A stretch of 45,311 nt of DNA from a virus, in the IMG/VR virus record IMGVR_UViG_3300031857_000377, positions 1-45,311 of that record; one strand, given 5' to 3'. The position numbers and the translations under genes were made by a program. This document shows positions 36,018-44,114 of this stretch, piece after piece. Positions within the stretch are counted from its first letter, which is position 1. Every line of letters begins with the position of its first letter. Below the pieces are notes generated by a model. That model was given only the letters and a program-made list of their open reading frames with translations, had not been told where the DNA came from and did no database searches.

Positions 36018-38546
36018 TTAAGCAATAACTTTTATGGTATCATTTAATTGTAATTTAGTTCTAATATTATATTCATCAAGCATTTTTCCGTTTATTTGAT
36101 TGTTTGCAACAAATGATGCCTTTGAATATAATTTTGGCAATTCATTTCCAGTAACAACAAAAGAACTATCAGTTAGATAATTTTTACTAACATTTAATTC
36201 ACCATAAACTGTTATATTAGAATACATATTATCTATTAAATTATTTGATAAATTTATGTTACCATTTATGAAAAGATTTGGTTGTTGTCCTGTATTTGGC
36301 AAGGAATGTAATGATTTTAATTTATTATTAGAAACATCAACATTATTTACAGTAAACATACCTTTTAGTGATTCCAATTGATTATTCATTGCATAATAAG
36401 TTCCATAAACATTACTTGGTCCACCAACTAAATCAACTAAACTATTATTTGAACAATCAAAATTTCCATTTACAGTTTCCGGAGCATTTTCAAGTGATTT
36501 TAAATTCATATTTTTACATATAAAATTACCTAAAACCTTGTGTATCTTTATTGGTATAGAATTTAATAGATTTCCATTTTGATCTTTTTTTCCAGTTAAT
36601 GATATACTGCCATTATAGACGTATGGTGGAGTGAGTTTACCTTGAGCATCTTTTTGAAATAAATTCATATCCAGTTCTAAATAATCTGGAAATGGATTAT
36701 CGGATAAATTTTCGTTTGTTTTTTCATTATCAATTTCAGATAACATATCATCTAAATCTTGCGTCCCAACTTCTTCATATTCAAATCTTTCAACATCATC
36801 GCGTGAATTTTTCATTGAATATGCTGCCTCTAATGCATATTCATATTGATCATCAGTTATTCCGTGTTGTTCTTTATAGTCCTTGATAGTATCAGAATTT
36901 TTTGATTGTTGCATTTCTAATGTTTCAACATGACTGAGTAAAGATTCTGTATAAGATTTTGAAAGTTCATCTAATTTTTTATATTCTTTCAATTTATTAA
37001 TAACTTCTTTGAATTTAGCAACACCACCTTTTTCATCCGTAAATCCCATTGATACTGCCGCCACTTTTTGTATTCTATAATCTAATTTATCAAAATTTTC
37101 TATAAATTTTGTATTACTAGATTCGTCTGTGTTCGTGGATTCAGGATTTGGTTCAGTTACTATTTCATAATTTATTATAGGTTGTTGTGGATCTCTTCCA
37201 GATTTACTAGCTGCATTATCTAAATCTTGTATAAAATCACGAAACACGGTATCATACTTTCTGCTCATTTCTTTTTTTATGTCTCTATTTGTTAGATTTT
37301 GAAAATTAAATCCAGCTTTATTAGGTAAAAAACTAATATTGTTACCTAAATTATTTTTTAAAAATTCAACAAAAGTTTGACCATTTGGTAATTTTAACTC
37401 ATAAATAGAATAAGGTATTCCGTTATATTTAACGATACCATCTTTTGAAATCTCTATACCTTTTTCTTCTATAATTTTTTTTCGTTCTATTGCCTTTTGT
37501 CTCATATCATTTACAGTAGATTTTGTAAATGAATTTTCCCAAAAATTTCTATCATTTGTTGATATTTGATCAAAACTATAAAAATACCCACTTGTTGTTG
37601 GTAATGGTTCTTGTATGTTTGATGTAAATTTTTCAACAACAATTTTTGGATTTCTAACAGGAGGGTGTTCCGGCGGAGCAGCACCTTGTGGACCATCAGG
37701 TCTTAAATTTGGCAAAGTTCCAGTTTGTATTTTTAATAAATCAAATGCATCATATTCAAATAAATATACTATAAGTTCAGGTTTAGTTATACCACCTTTT
37801 ACACCACCATCAGGAATATCACCATCTGATAACTGAAATGATGATTGGAAACTGTCACTTGATATTGTTGGTGTATTTATTATTTTTACAACACTTTCTG
37901 GTTTTGTAAATTTACCCAACATTTTTTCAAATTGTGGTTTTAAATTTGATTGAGCCATTTGTGTTGCTCTTTCTCTTACAGATTTTGAATTTGACATTAA
38001 ATCTACCGATGTTTTTATGGAATCATTTAAAATATCCATGTTTGGTAGAAAATTATTTTCCATAATTTTTTGTTTAACCGTTTCATCTAATTTATCAAAT
38101 TGTGTCATGTCCTTAATATCTGCAAGAATTTTTATGGAATCTTTTGATTTTACCATATTTTCAATTTCTGTTGCATTGATACCAATTTTTGCACCAAGAT
38201 TACTTAACAAATCTTTATTTAATAAATCTTTTGTTAAATTTTTTTCAGTTATTTTATCAAGTAATTGTTTTTTAATTTGTGCAGGATTTGTAATATCTAT
38301 TCCAGATAATGATATTCCATCTGTAATTTCATTTATAGAACCCAATTTATTGGTATCTACACCCAATGAAGAAGCAATTGTTGATAACTTTACATCACCT
38401 AAATCTGATAATGACAAATTTTTATACTTTTCTTTAACATCATCCAAAACACCTGATGTGTTTTTTATATTTGATAATACATTTTCTTTTTCTTTTTCAA
38501 TAGTAGAACCAACTACACCTTTAAACATACTTTTTATATCTGCCAT
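36018..38546 (-). CDS. Hub-associated structural protein with C-terminal leucine-rich-repeat-like domain
   Basis: An 842-residue protein. The first 230 residues are helical with many Ile/Leu/Lys repeats; residues 240-420 are mixed and unassigned (PELIVYLFEYDAFDLLKIQT); residues 650-830 hold irregular leucine-rich-like repeats (NFICKNMNLKSLENAP, NFDCSNNSLVDLVGGP, NVDVSNNKLKSLHSLP). The same repeat type ends the neighbouring gp5-like protein, suggesting that the two pair or arose by domain shuffling. Repeats of this cysteine-asparagine type occur in other environmental phages. ATG 38546 follows TTTGGAG. The T4 counterpart is not recognised. Confidence 0.65.
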   Translation of the reverse strand: MADIKSMFKGVVGSTIEKEKENVLSNIKNTSGVLDDVKEKYKNLSLSDLGDVKLSTIASSLGVDTNKLGSINEITDGISLSGIDITNPAQIKKQLLDKITEKNLTKDLLNKDLLSNLGAKIGINATEIENMVKSKDSIKILADIKDMTQFDKLDETVKQKIMENNFLPNMDILNDSIKTSVDLMSNSKSVRERATQMAQSNLKPQFEKMLGKFTKPESVVKIINTPTISSDSFQSSFQLSDGDIPDGGVKGGITKPELIVYLFEYDAFDLLKIQTGTLPNLRPDGPQGAAPPEHPPVRNPKIVVEKFTSNIQEPLPTTSGYFYSFDQISTNDRNFWENSFTKSTVNDMRQKAIERKKIIEEKGIEISKDGIVKYNGIPYSIYELKLPNGQTFVEFLKNNLGNNISFLPNKAGFNFQNLTNRDIKKEMSRKYDTVFRDFIQDLDNAASKSGRDPQQPIINYEIVTEPNPESTNTDESSNTKFIENFDKLDYRIQKVAAVSMGFTDEKGGVAKFKEVINKLKEYKKLDELSKSYTESLLSHVETLEMQQSKNSDTIKDYKEQHGITDDQYEYALEAAYSMKNSRDDVERFEYEEVGTQDLDDMLSEIDNEKTNENLSDNPFPDYLELDMNLFQKDAQGKLTPPYVYNGSISLTGKKDQNGNLLNSIPIKIHKVLGNFICKNMNLKSLENAPETVNGNFDCSNNSLVDLVGGPSNVYGTYYAMNNQLESLKGMFTVNNVDVSNNKLKSLHSLPNTGQQPNLFINGNINLSNNLIDNMYSNITVYGELNVSKNYLTDSSFVVTGNELPKLYSKASFVANNQINGKMLDEYNIRTKLQLNDTIKVIA

Positions 38547-38572
38547 ATTTTAACTCCAAATGATACCTCAAA

Positions 38573-40816
38573 TTAAGGTAAACCTAAAACTTTTAAATTT
38601 CCATCGGAAGTTCCATCCCAATTTTCCTGTATCCATTTATGGTCAAGTGGTTTTTTGGATACTTGATCGGATATACTTACACTATTTGTTATATTTAAAA
38701 CTGGTGTTTCTCGTTTAATAACTTCATTAGTTAAATTACAAGATTGTATAAATAAATTACCTATCGTTTTACTTTCTCTCAATCCTTTTAAAGATGTAAG
38801 TTGTTTATTTTGATCAACTCTATATGTTTCTATATTACTTATTGGACCACCAACAAGATTTCTTAAATTATTGTTTGTTGCAGAAAATTCTATATTTACT
38901 ATTTTTGGTCCACCTTCCAAAGAAACTAATCCTGAGAAATCAACTTTATATCTATCAGCAACTTCAGGACCATCTATTAAATTATCTAAATTATTAACAG
39001 ATGCATCAAAATCTATAACACTATATGGTGAGTTTTTCAAGGAAATTAAATTCATATTTGAACAATTAAATTTACCACCAACTTTACCAAATGGAACAGG
39101 AATTTCTGTTAGTTTATCAACACCAGGAATTTTTGAGTTCCTTAAATCAATATCGCCTTCATAATTTAAGTTTCCTTCTTCATCAAAACTCACCAAATCT
39201 ATATCACCAATTCCCAATTGTCTAAATGTTATACCATTTGGATAATTTGAATTTTTACTATCAGGTATTATTGTATCTAATGTAAAATCAGTTAGTTCCT
39301 CACTAGTTTGTTCATCAACTGGAGTTTCTTCTACATTTACTTCTGGAATTTCTCCATCATTTAAATCACTATTAATTTCTTCCAAGTCTTCCAATATTTT
39401 CTTTTTTTGTTTTTCTATATCATCTATTTTTGCAGTAAGAGTAACAACATTAGTTGGATCTGCAACAACTTTTTCCGTTTGTGGTAAATAGTCACTTGTG
39501 GCCATCAAGTCTTGGTCTGAAGGCATTGGTTTTACATATCCTTCATTATTTTTACTTCTATCTTTTGCCTCAGCAGCTGCATCTGATTTTGGACCACCAC
39601 CCTTTTCATTTACAAAAACCAAATCACTTGGTAATTTTTTTATTTTTGATCTTAAACTTTTTACTTTTCCTTGTAATGATGTAAATGCACCGGCATTTAT
39701 TGGAGGACCAGTTGGTCCTGTATTAGATGTATGAGTCTCTTGTGCAATGTGTCCTAATGCTGAATAAAACAAATCACATAAATCTGCTAACCAATTCATA
39801 GTAACATCACCAAGTAAAACAGGATGAACGGCATTTACACCCAAATTTACTCTCGATGATTCAACTTCTATAACATCTTTACCGTCTATAGCGATACCTT
39901 TCATAGATGAAAGACCAATACCTTCAGCTGAAAATATTGCTGTCTCTTGTTTTTTTGAATTTAATATTAATCTATCAGATGAAATTATTATTTGATTTCC
40001 GGCAAATTCATTTTTATTATGTAAATCTACTGATCTATTTTTAGCAGATGGTGTAAATTCACTTCCAGGTGTAAATTTAACTGCCTGACCAGATGTCATC
40101 CATATTGTAGAATCATCTTTATCAATTTCTTCTTGTATAAAATCATTGAATGGTTTATCGGTAGGGTTAGTCCCATTGGATATAATTAGTATTGGATTAC
40201 CAACTGCACCCAATCCATTTTTCCAATGTGGTTTTATTGGATAATTTCTAGTTTCATCTATGGTTGATCCCAATCGTATAGAATTACCAAATCTCCCCTC
40301 AACTATTACATCTCCAGGATAAGGTTGAATTGGGTATACATCTATTCTTTCACCAAATTTTGGATCTATAGTTTCTTTTACTTGCAATCTGTCTTTTACT
40401 TTATTTGCAATTCCATCCGAGGCATTGTCTCTAGTGTTTTTATCTCTGCCATCAGCACCGTCAGGTAGAAATGATGTTATTCCAGGAATACCATTGTGAT
40501 GAACAGAACTTTGTATGGAAACTGGATTGGTATAGTAATATTCTTTTGATGGTCTACCTGCACTATTATATGCAGTTGGACCTTTTGTTATGAAAACAAC
40601 TTCGCCTATTATAGGAATATTTTTAATATTAGCATCAAGTGGTCTTGCATTTACAACATCACGTGTTGCTTGAGATCCATATGGTGCTAACATTTTACAG
40701 GTAACGGAATATAACTTTTCTCTATTTTCGCCAAAATAATCAACATCAACTACTTCAGCAGCAACTAGTTCATATTCAAAACCATCAATTATTGTTTTTT
40801 GGTAATTCAGTCCCAA
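38573..40816 (-). CDS. Baseplate hub spike, gp5/VgrG-like, with leucine-rich-repeat-like C-terminus
   Basis: A 747-residue protein if the TTG at 40816 is the start (GGAAGAAG site upstream; the next in-frame ATG falls 41 codons in, past conserved sequence). Residues 15-100 look like an OB fold (KNIPIIGEVVFITKG); residues 165-185 read PGDVIVEGRFGNSIRLGST, a segment typical of T4-like gp5 hubs; residues 270-340 are short strands (DRLILNSKKQET, IAIDGKDVIEVES) like a beta-helical needle; residues 545-700 are leucine-rich-like repeats (KFNCSNMNLISLKNSP). T4 gp5 carries a lysozyme domain; none is visible here, while separate hydrolase genes follow. It overlaps the preceding gene by 32 bp. Confidence 0.75.
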   Translation of the reverse strand: MGLNYQKTIIDGFEYELVAAEVVDVDYFGENREKLYSVTCKMLAPYGSQATRDVVNARPLDANIKNIPIIGEVVFITKGPTAYNSAGRPSKEYYYTNPVSIQSSVHHNGIPGITSFLPDGADGRDKNTRDNASDGIANKVKDRLQVKETIDPKFGERIDVYPIQPYPGDVIVEGRFGNSIRLGSTIDETRNYPIKPHWKNGLGAVGNPILIISNGTNPTDKPFNDFIQEEIDKDDSTIWMTSGQAVKFTPGSEFTPSAKNRSVDLHNKNEFAGNQIIISSDRLILNSKKQETAIFSAEGIGLSSMKGIAIDGKDVIEVESSRVNLGVNAVHPVLLGDVTMNWLADLCDLFYSALGHIAQETHTSNTGPTGPPINAGAFTSLQGKVKSLRSKIKKLPSDLVFVNEKGGGPKSDAAAEAKDRSKNNEGYVKPMPSDQDLMATSDYLPQTEKVVADPTNVVTLTAKIDDIEKQKKKILEDLEEINSDLNDGEIPEVNVEETPVDEQTSEELTDFTLDTIIPDSKNSNYPNGITFRQLGIGDIDLVSFDEEGNLNYEGDIDLRNSKIPGVDKLTEIPVPFGKVGGKFNCSNMNLISLKNSPYSVIDFDASVNNLDNLIDGPEVADRYKVDFSGLVSLEGGPKIVNIEFSATNNNLRNLVGGPISNIETYRVDQNKQLTSLKGLRESKTIGNLFIQSCNLTNEVIKRETPVLNITNSVSISDQVSKKPLDHKWIQENWDGTSDGNLKVLGLP

Positions 40817-41159
40817 TTTCTTCTTCCGTTTGTTCTTGTTGAATTTCTTGTATACCCTTTAATAGAGCTTCTTTTTCTTCATCAGTCAAGAACGAAGAAG
40901 ATTCTTCGTTATTATTTCCCATAGCACGTTGAACAACCGCTGCCAATTTAACCAAGTGTTCGTCATTCTTAACTGAAACTTCTATAAAATCTTTTATTGC
41001 TGGAACAAGAATAGCAGCATCACTTATGTTATTTAACATAGGTTTTAAGTCAGCAATAAGTAAATTTATCTGACGATCCTTTTTCTTCTGATTATCGTAA
41101 ATATCCTTTAATAAATCAGAAAATTTCTTACTACCAAATATTTCATCATCAAATTTCAT
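40785..41159 (-). CDS. Small protein of unknown function before the hub gene
   Basis: ATG 41159 gives 124 residues; a TTG five codons upstream would overlap the sigma gene. The protein is helical (FGSKKFSDLLKDIYDNQKKK) with an acidic, Gln/Glu-rich end. It contains no known motif. Its end overlaps the start of the gp5-like spike gene, which implies translational coupling and a possible role in hub assembly. The TATTTATA element lies immediately before its start. Confidence 0.6.
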   Translation of the reverse strand: MKFDDEIFGSKKFSDLLKDIYDNQKKKDRQINLLIADLKPMLNNISDAAILVPAIKDFIEVSVKNDEHLVKLAAVVQRAMGNNNEESSSFLTDEEKEALLKGIQEIQQEQTEEEIGTELPKNNN

Positions 41160-41162
41160 ATC

Positions 41163-41170
41163 TATAAATA
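41163..41170 (-). promoter_or_regulatory. TATTTATA element at the start of the hub module
   Basis: The coding strand reads TGATATTTATAG, directly after the sigma gene's TGA, as also seen at 30292-30299. It ends only 3 nt before ATG 41159, too close for normal initiation of that gene unless the transcript is almost leaderless, so it may instead serve the spike gene and those beyond. Confidence 0.35.
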
Positions 41171-41905
41171 TCAATTGTTAATAATATATTGAATATCATA
41201 CCAAGACAATTTTTCTATGTTTTTTCCATTATTATATTCTAAATATAATTTAGTGTAAATTATCTTTATTTTGTTTATTACACTAGTAATGTATTGAGAA
41301 CCAACTCCAGTTCTTTCTCTAACAAGAATGTATATCGCCTTTTTATTGTAATTTTCTATATTTTCTCTTGTTTTAAAAAGATATAAAATGGAATCAGCAA
41401 CTTGTATATCTCTCTGTTTGGAGAAAAATAATGGAAGATAATTTTCAACAACATTTACAAAAATATCAATGAAGTCTTTTTTTTCTTCTATCATATCATG
41501 TCTAACTTTTTCATTTACAATATTTCTTTCTAAATCTATTGCATCTATTGATTGACTTCTTTTAAAATGATAATAGTTTTTATTATTTTCAGCAATTAAA
41601 TAATTTTTTGCAACTATTGAAAAATAAGAAAATGCCTTACCATTTTCAGCTTTGTATTTGTGTATTTTTTCGTGAAGAAAAGCAACAACTTCATGTTTAA
41701 CATCTTCATGTGATACATCAAAATTGTAAAACTTAAATCGGTGAATCATAATTTCTGCTAACTTGTAAAATGCAGGATGAATTTTTTTTGTGTATAATAT
41801 ATTTTTTTCAAATTCATCTTCCATTTCATTATACAGAACAATAGCATTTTCTGTATCTTTTGTGAAGTAAACATTTGGTTTTTTGGGACTTCTTTTCTGT
41901 TTCAT
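41171..41905 (-). CDS. Probable late-transcription sigma factor, T4 gp55-like
   Basis: The 244-residue protein has a sigma region 2-like core at about residues 42-125: a helix with LAEIMIHRFKFYNFD, then EDVKHEVVAFLHEKIHKY and GKAFSYFSIVAKNYLIAENN. This pattern recalls gp55, which directs host RNA polymerase to late promoters with the help of the sliding clamp. The C-terminal region (YILVRERTGVGSQYITSVINKIK) resembles a helix-turn-helix, which T4 gp55 (185 residues) lacks. ATG 41905 overlaps the previous stop as ATGA and follows an AAGGAT site. It lies just upstream of the hub/tail genes it may activate. Identity is by pattern, not alignment. Confidence 0.7.
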   Translation of the reverse strand: MKQKRSPKKPNVYFTKDTENAIVLYNEMEDEFEKNILYTKKIHPAFYKLAEIMIHRFKFYNFDVSHEDVKHEVVAFLHEKIHKYKAENGKAFSYFSIVAKNYLIAENNKNYYHFKRSQSIDAIDLERNIVNEKVRHDMIEEKKDFIDIFVNVVENYLPLFFSKQRDIQVADSILYLFKTRENIENYNKKAIYILVRERTGVGSQYITSVINKIKIIYTKLYLEYNNGKNIEKLSWYDIQYIINN

Positions 41906-42267
41906 ACATAATCCTTCTCAAATCTAGCATCAAATTTTGGTCTTTCCAAAATACTACTTTTTTCATCATCCAAAGGTTTTTCACCAAAATAAACTGCAAT
42001 ATCATTTACAATATCTTTCATTTCTTTGAAAAAATATCCCGTTTCATCATCAGCTTCAAACGCACCAATCCTATCTAATTGTCTTAAATAGGATTGTTGG
42101 GATAAAACTCTATTTTTTAATTCATTTAAAAATCTTTCATTTTCTAAAAGTGTATCAAAACTTTCTTGTGTCATTTCATCTAATTTATCAAACTTTTGAT
42201 ACAAGTTTATATTGACATATACGGATACAATAAATAAAAAAGATAAAACAATTATTGTTATTACCAT
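41902..42267 (-). CDS. Small membrane-anchored protein
   Basis: The start chosen is ATG 42267, with a GAGGGG site 5 nt upstream, giving 121 residues; earlier starts lie inside the ClpP-like gene. Residues 2-21 (VITIIVLSFLFIVSVYVNIN) form one hydrophobic helix, followed by a charged helical region (LYQKFDKLDEMTQESFDTLL) and an acidic end. One membrane pass with a cytoplasmic coiled coil is likely. It sits between the ClpP-like protease and the sigma factor. The family is not recognised. Confidence 0.65.
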   Translation of the reverse strand: MVITIIVLSFLFIVSVYVNINLYQKFDKLDEMTQESFDTLLENERFLNELKNRVLSQQSYLRQLDRIGAFEADDETGYFFKEMKDIVNDIAVYFGEKPLDDEKSSILERPKFDARFEKDYV

Positions 42268-42268
42268 A

Positions 42269-42928
42269 TCAACCCCTCGTATGTTTTGGTGGAATAATTG
42301 CATCAATTACACCCATATCCAATGCATCTTTTGGTGTGATATAATAATCTTTAATTGTTACATTTTTCCAATACTCTTTGTCTTTGTTTGAGTTTGATTT
42401 CAGTATTTCCAATAGTATTTCTTCTAACTTCTCCATATGTTGAACGTTGGCTTTCATATCAGAAGATTTGCCATAAATATCAGAACTAATTTCGTGAAAC
42501 ATTATAGTGCTATATTGAGACGCTGCACGAATTCCTGTTCCAGCACATAGAATCAGAGCAGCAGCAGACATTGCTCTTCCTCTACAAATTGTATTTACTT
42601 TTACATCAAGACTTTGAATATAATCAATGATACCAAGTGCCTCATATACCGAACCACCATCAGAATTGATAATTAAATTGATTGGATCATTCTTATTTTC
42701 ATCTTTTCTCATATGCAATATTGCACGAATACGGGTAATTATATCATATAAACTACCATCCATTATCTCACCGAACAACAGAACAGAAGATGCTTCAACA
42801 TCAATTCCATAATCCATTTGTGTTGTTGCTTCTTTCCATCTAACTGGAATATCATTTTCACTTTCTTTTGATTTATTGTTCACTATTTTGTCTTCAACAA
42901 CTTCTTCGCCATCATAAAAATCGTTCAT
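42269..42928 (-). CDS. ClpP-like serine protease
   Basis: A 219-residue member of the ClpP/crotonase fold. Core features are VLLFGEI, INLIINSDGGSVYEALGI, the nucleophile motif GRAMSAAALIL (S121), the histidine in STIMFHEI (H145), and the closing YITPKDALDMGVIDAII. ClpP-type enzymes cut proteins after unfolding by an ATPase partner; no ClpX-like gene is in the window. In some phages a ClpP-like enzyme is the prohead protease, but no capsid genes are next to it here, so its substrate is uncertain. ATG 42928 follows an AGGAG site. Confidence 0.88.
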   Translation of the reverse strand: MNDFYDGEEVVEDKIVNNKSKESENDIPVRWKEATTQMDYGIDVEASSVLLFGEIMDGSLYDIITRIRAILHMRKDENKNDPINLIINSDGGSVYEALGIIDYIQSLDVKVNTICRGRAMSAAALILCAGTGIRAASQYSTIMFHEISSDIYGKSSDMKANVQHMEKLEEILLEILKSNSNKDKEYWKNVTIKDYYITPKDALDMGVIDAIIPPKHTRG

Positions 42929-42964
42929 AACAGAACTCCTGGTTAAAATACAATAATGACATTA
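42929..42964 (-). promoter_or_regulatory. Short gap with ribosome binding site; degenerate element just upstream
   Basis: The gap carries an AGGAG site 8 nt before ATG 42928. The coding strand at 42973-42966 reads TCTTTATA, a one-base mismatch to TATTTATA, 37 nt before the start codon. It overlaps the end of the membrane-protein gene. This might be a weak version of the late element. Confidence 0.25.
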
Positions 42965-44053
42965 CTATAAAGATATTCCTCTCCTATATCCAAAATTAGG
43001 TTTAGTCGGTTCTTCATAGAATGCCCTTTCAATTTCATCTTGTTCTAATATACCAATTTCTTCCTTAACTACCAAATCTTTTTTTTCTTTTTTTATTTTT
43101 TTAGATTTTTGTTTTTTAGCTACTGTAACTGCATCAGTTATTTGTGATTCCACTTGTGTTTTTATTTTTTCGGTGGGTGATGTAACATCAATAACTTCTT
43201 CAATTTTTTCTTTATTATTAGGCGGTGGACTATCATCATCTTCTGGTGGAAATTCATTTTCTTTATGACGAAGATGATTAGCAGCGATTACTAAACTAAC
43301 TGCCAATGGATCGAATACTGAAACTAATATGAGTATAAACCAATTAACTATCATGTCCATAGGAGCACCAGTTAATCTACTCAAATACAAAAGAGGACCT
43401 ATTTCTGATGTAAATGTTGAATTTTCCAAACCCAATTTTTCTTGTTCTAATTTAGCAATACTATCAGATAAACCAATTGATTTTTGATTTAGTTCCGATA
43501 TTTCTTTATTTAAAGTTTGTGTTGAATTATCAACGGATTGGATGTTTCTCTGTAATCCTTTTGTTCCTTTCTTGGAACTCAATTGAGTATTCAGAGAATT
43601 TTCTTGGGTAAGTCTTAATTGGTCATAAGATGATATTCTTTGTGATTTTTGTTTCACAAGAGTATCTATTTGAAATTTTTGCTCAAGGTAAATATCTTTT
43701 TTCTTATCAATCAATACAATCTTATTTTGAGTTTCGTATATTGACTTTGCGGTTTCTTGATAAGAATTGGTAAGATACCCATAAACACCAACCGATGTCA
43801 ATATCATAAGGACAGCGGCGGCACTCATAAGATAAATTTTGAATGTAGTTTTTAGAGTTTTATAGTGGTCATGTAAGAATGTAATAACCACTAATTTTGA
43901 AAATTCAAGCATTCCGGCCATCCCCACGATTGACCAAGAACCACCAGAAAATAATTTGGATATTCCGTAAACAGAGTAGTATCCCGAAAATACTGCCAAT
44001 CCGATAGCACAAAACCAGATTAGATTTTTCAGAGAGAATAGTTTACTTGACAT
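42965..44053 (-). CDS. Multi-pass membrane protein with coiled coil
   Basis: The start chosen is ATG 44053 because GGGAT lies just upstream; an ATG at 44080 would add nine residues without a ribosome binding site. From 44053 the protein has 362 residues: hydrophobic segments at about 11-31, 40-60 and 72-93, a long coiled coil at 95-215 (LNKEISELNQKSIGLSDSIA), a fourth hydrophobic segment at 232-258 and a charged Lys/Glu/Pro-rich tail. It is probably an inner-membrane protein with both ends in the cytoplasm. Resemblance to DUF4407-type membrane proteins is only suggestive. A role in superinfection exclusion or lysis control is possible but not shown. Confidence 0.72.
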   Translation of the reverse strand: MSSKLFSLKNLIWFCAIGLAVFSGYYSVYGISKLFSGGSWSIVGMAGMLEFSKLVVITFLHDHYKTLKTTFKIYLMSAAAVLMILTSVGVYGYLTNSYQETAKSIYETQNKIVLIDKKKDIYLEQKFQIDTLVKQKSQRISSYDQLRLTQENSLNTQLSSKKGTKGLQRNIQSVDNSTQTLNKEISELNQKSIGLSDSIAKLEQEKLGLENSTFTSEIGPLLYLSRLTGAPMDMIVNWFILILVSVFDPLAVSLVIAANHLRHKENEFPPEDDDSPPPNNKEKIEEVIDVTSPTEKIKTQVESQITDAVTVAKKQKSKKIKKEKKDLVVKEEIGILEQDEIERAFYEEPTKPNFGYRRGISL

Positions 44054-44085
44054 TTTAATCCCATTATTGTTCATAATCATGTAAC

Positions 44086-44093
44086 CATAAATA
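44086..44093 (-). promoter_or_regulatory. TATTTATG element before the membrane-protein gene
   Basis: The coding strand reads CATATTTATGG, one base different from TATTTATA at the last position, and ends 32 nt before ATG 44053. Spacing agrees with the other elements, which also favours 44053 over 44080 as the real start. Confidence 0.38.
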
Positions 44094-44114
44094 TGAACTT
44101 TTGGGATTTATGAG

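Noticed and set aside
38017-38553. A 178-codon open frame on the plus strand
   Set aside because: It is antisense to the 842-residue structural gene, whose start, ribosome binding site and repeat pattern are convincing; it has no motif and looks like a codon-bias shadow. The same holds for other plus-strand frames.
38573-40816. Lysozyme domain inside the gp5-like protein
   Set aside because: No lysozyme-like motif was found between the OB-fold-like and needle-like regions.
20822-41170. TATAAATA read as T4-type late promoters on the plus strand
   Set aside because: They would point away from the downstream genes, and no plus-strand gene follows; the constant distance to minus-strand starts favours a coding-strand role, though strand is not proven.
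42269-42928. Prohead maturation protease
   Set aside because: The ClpP fold is clear, but no portal, scaffold or capsid gene is adjacent, so this specific role is not supported.
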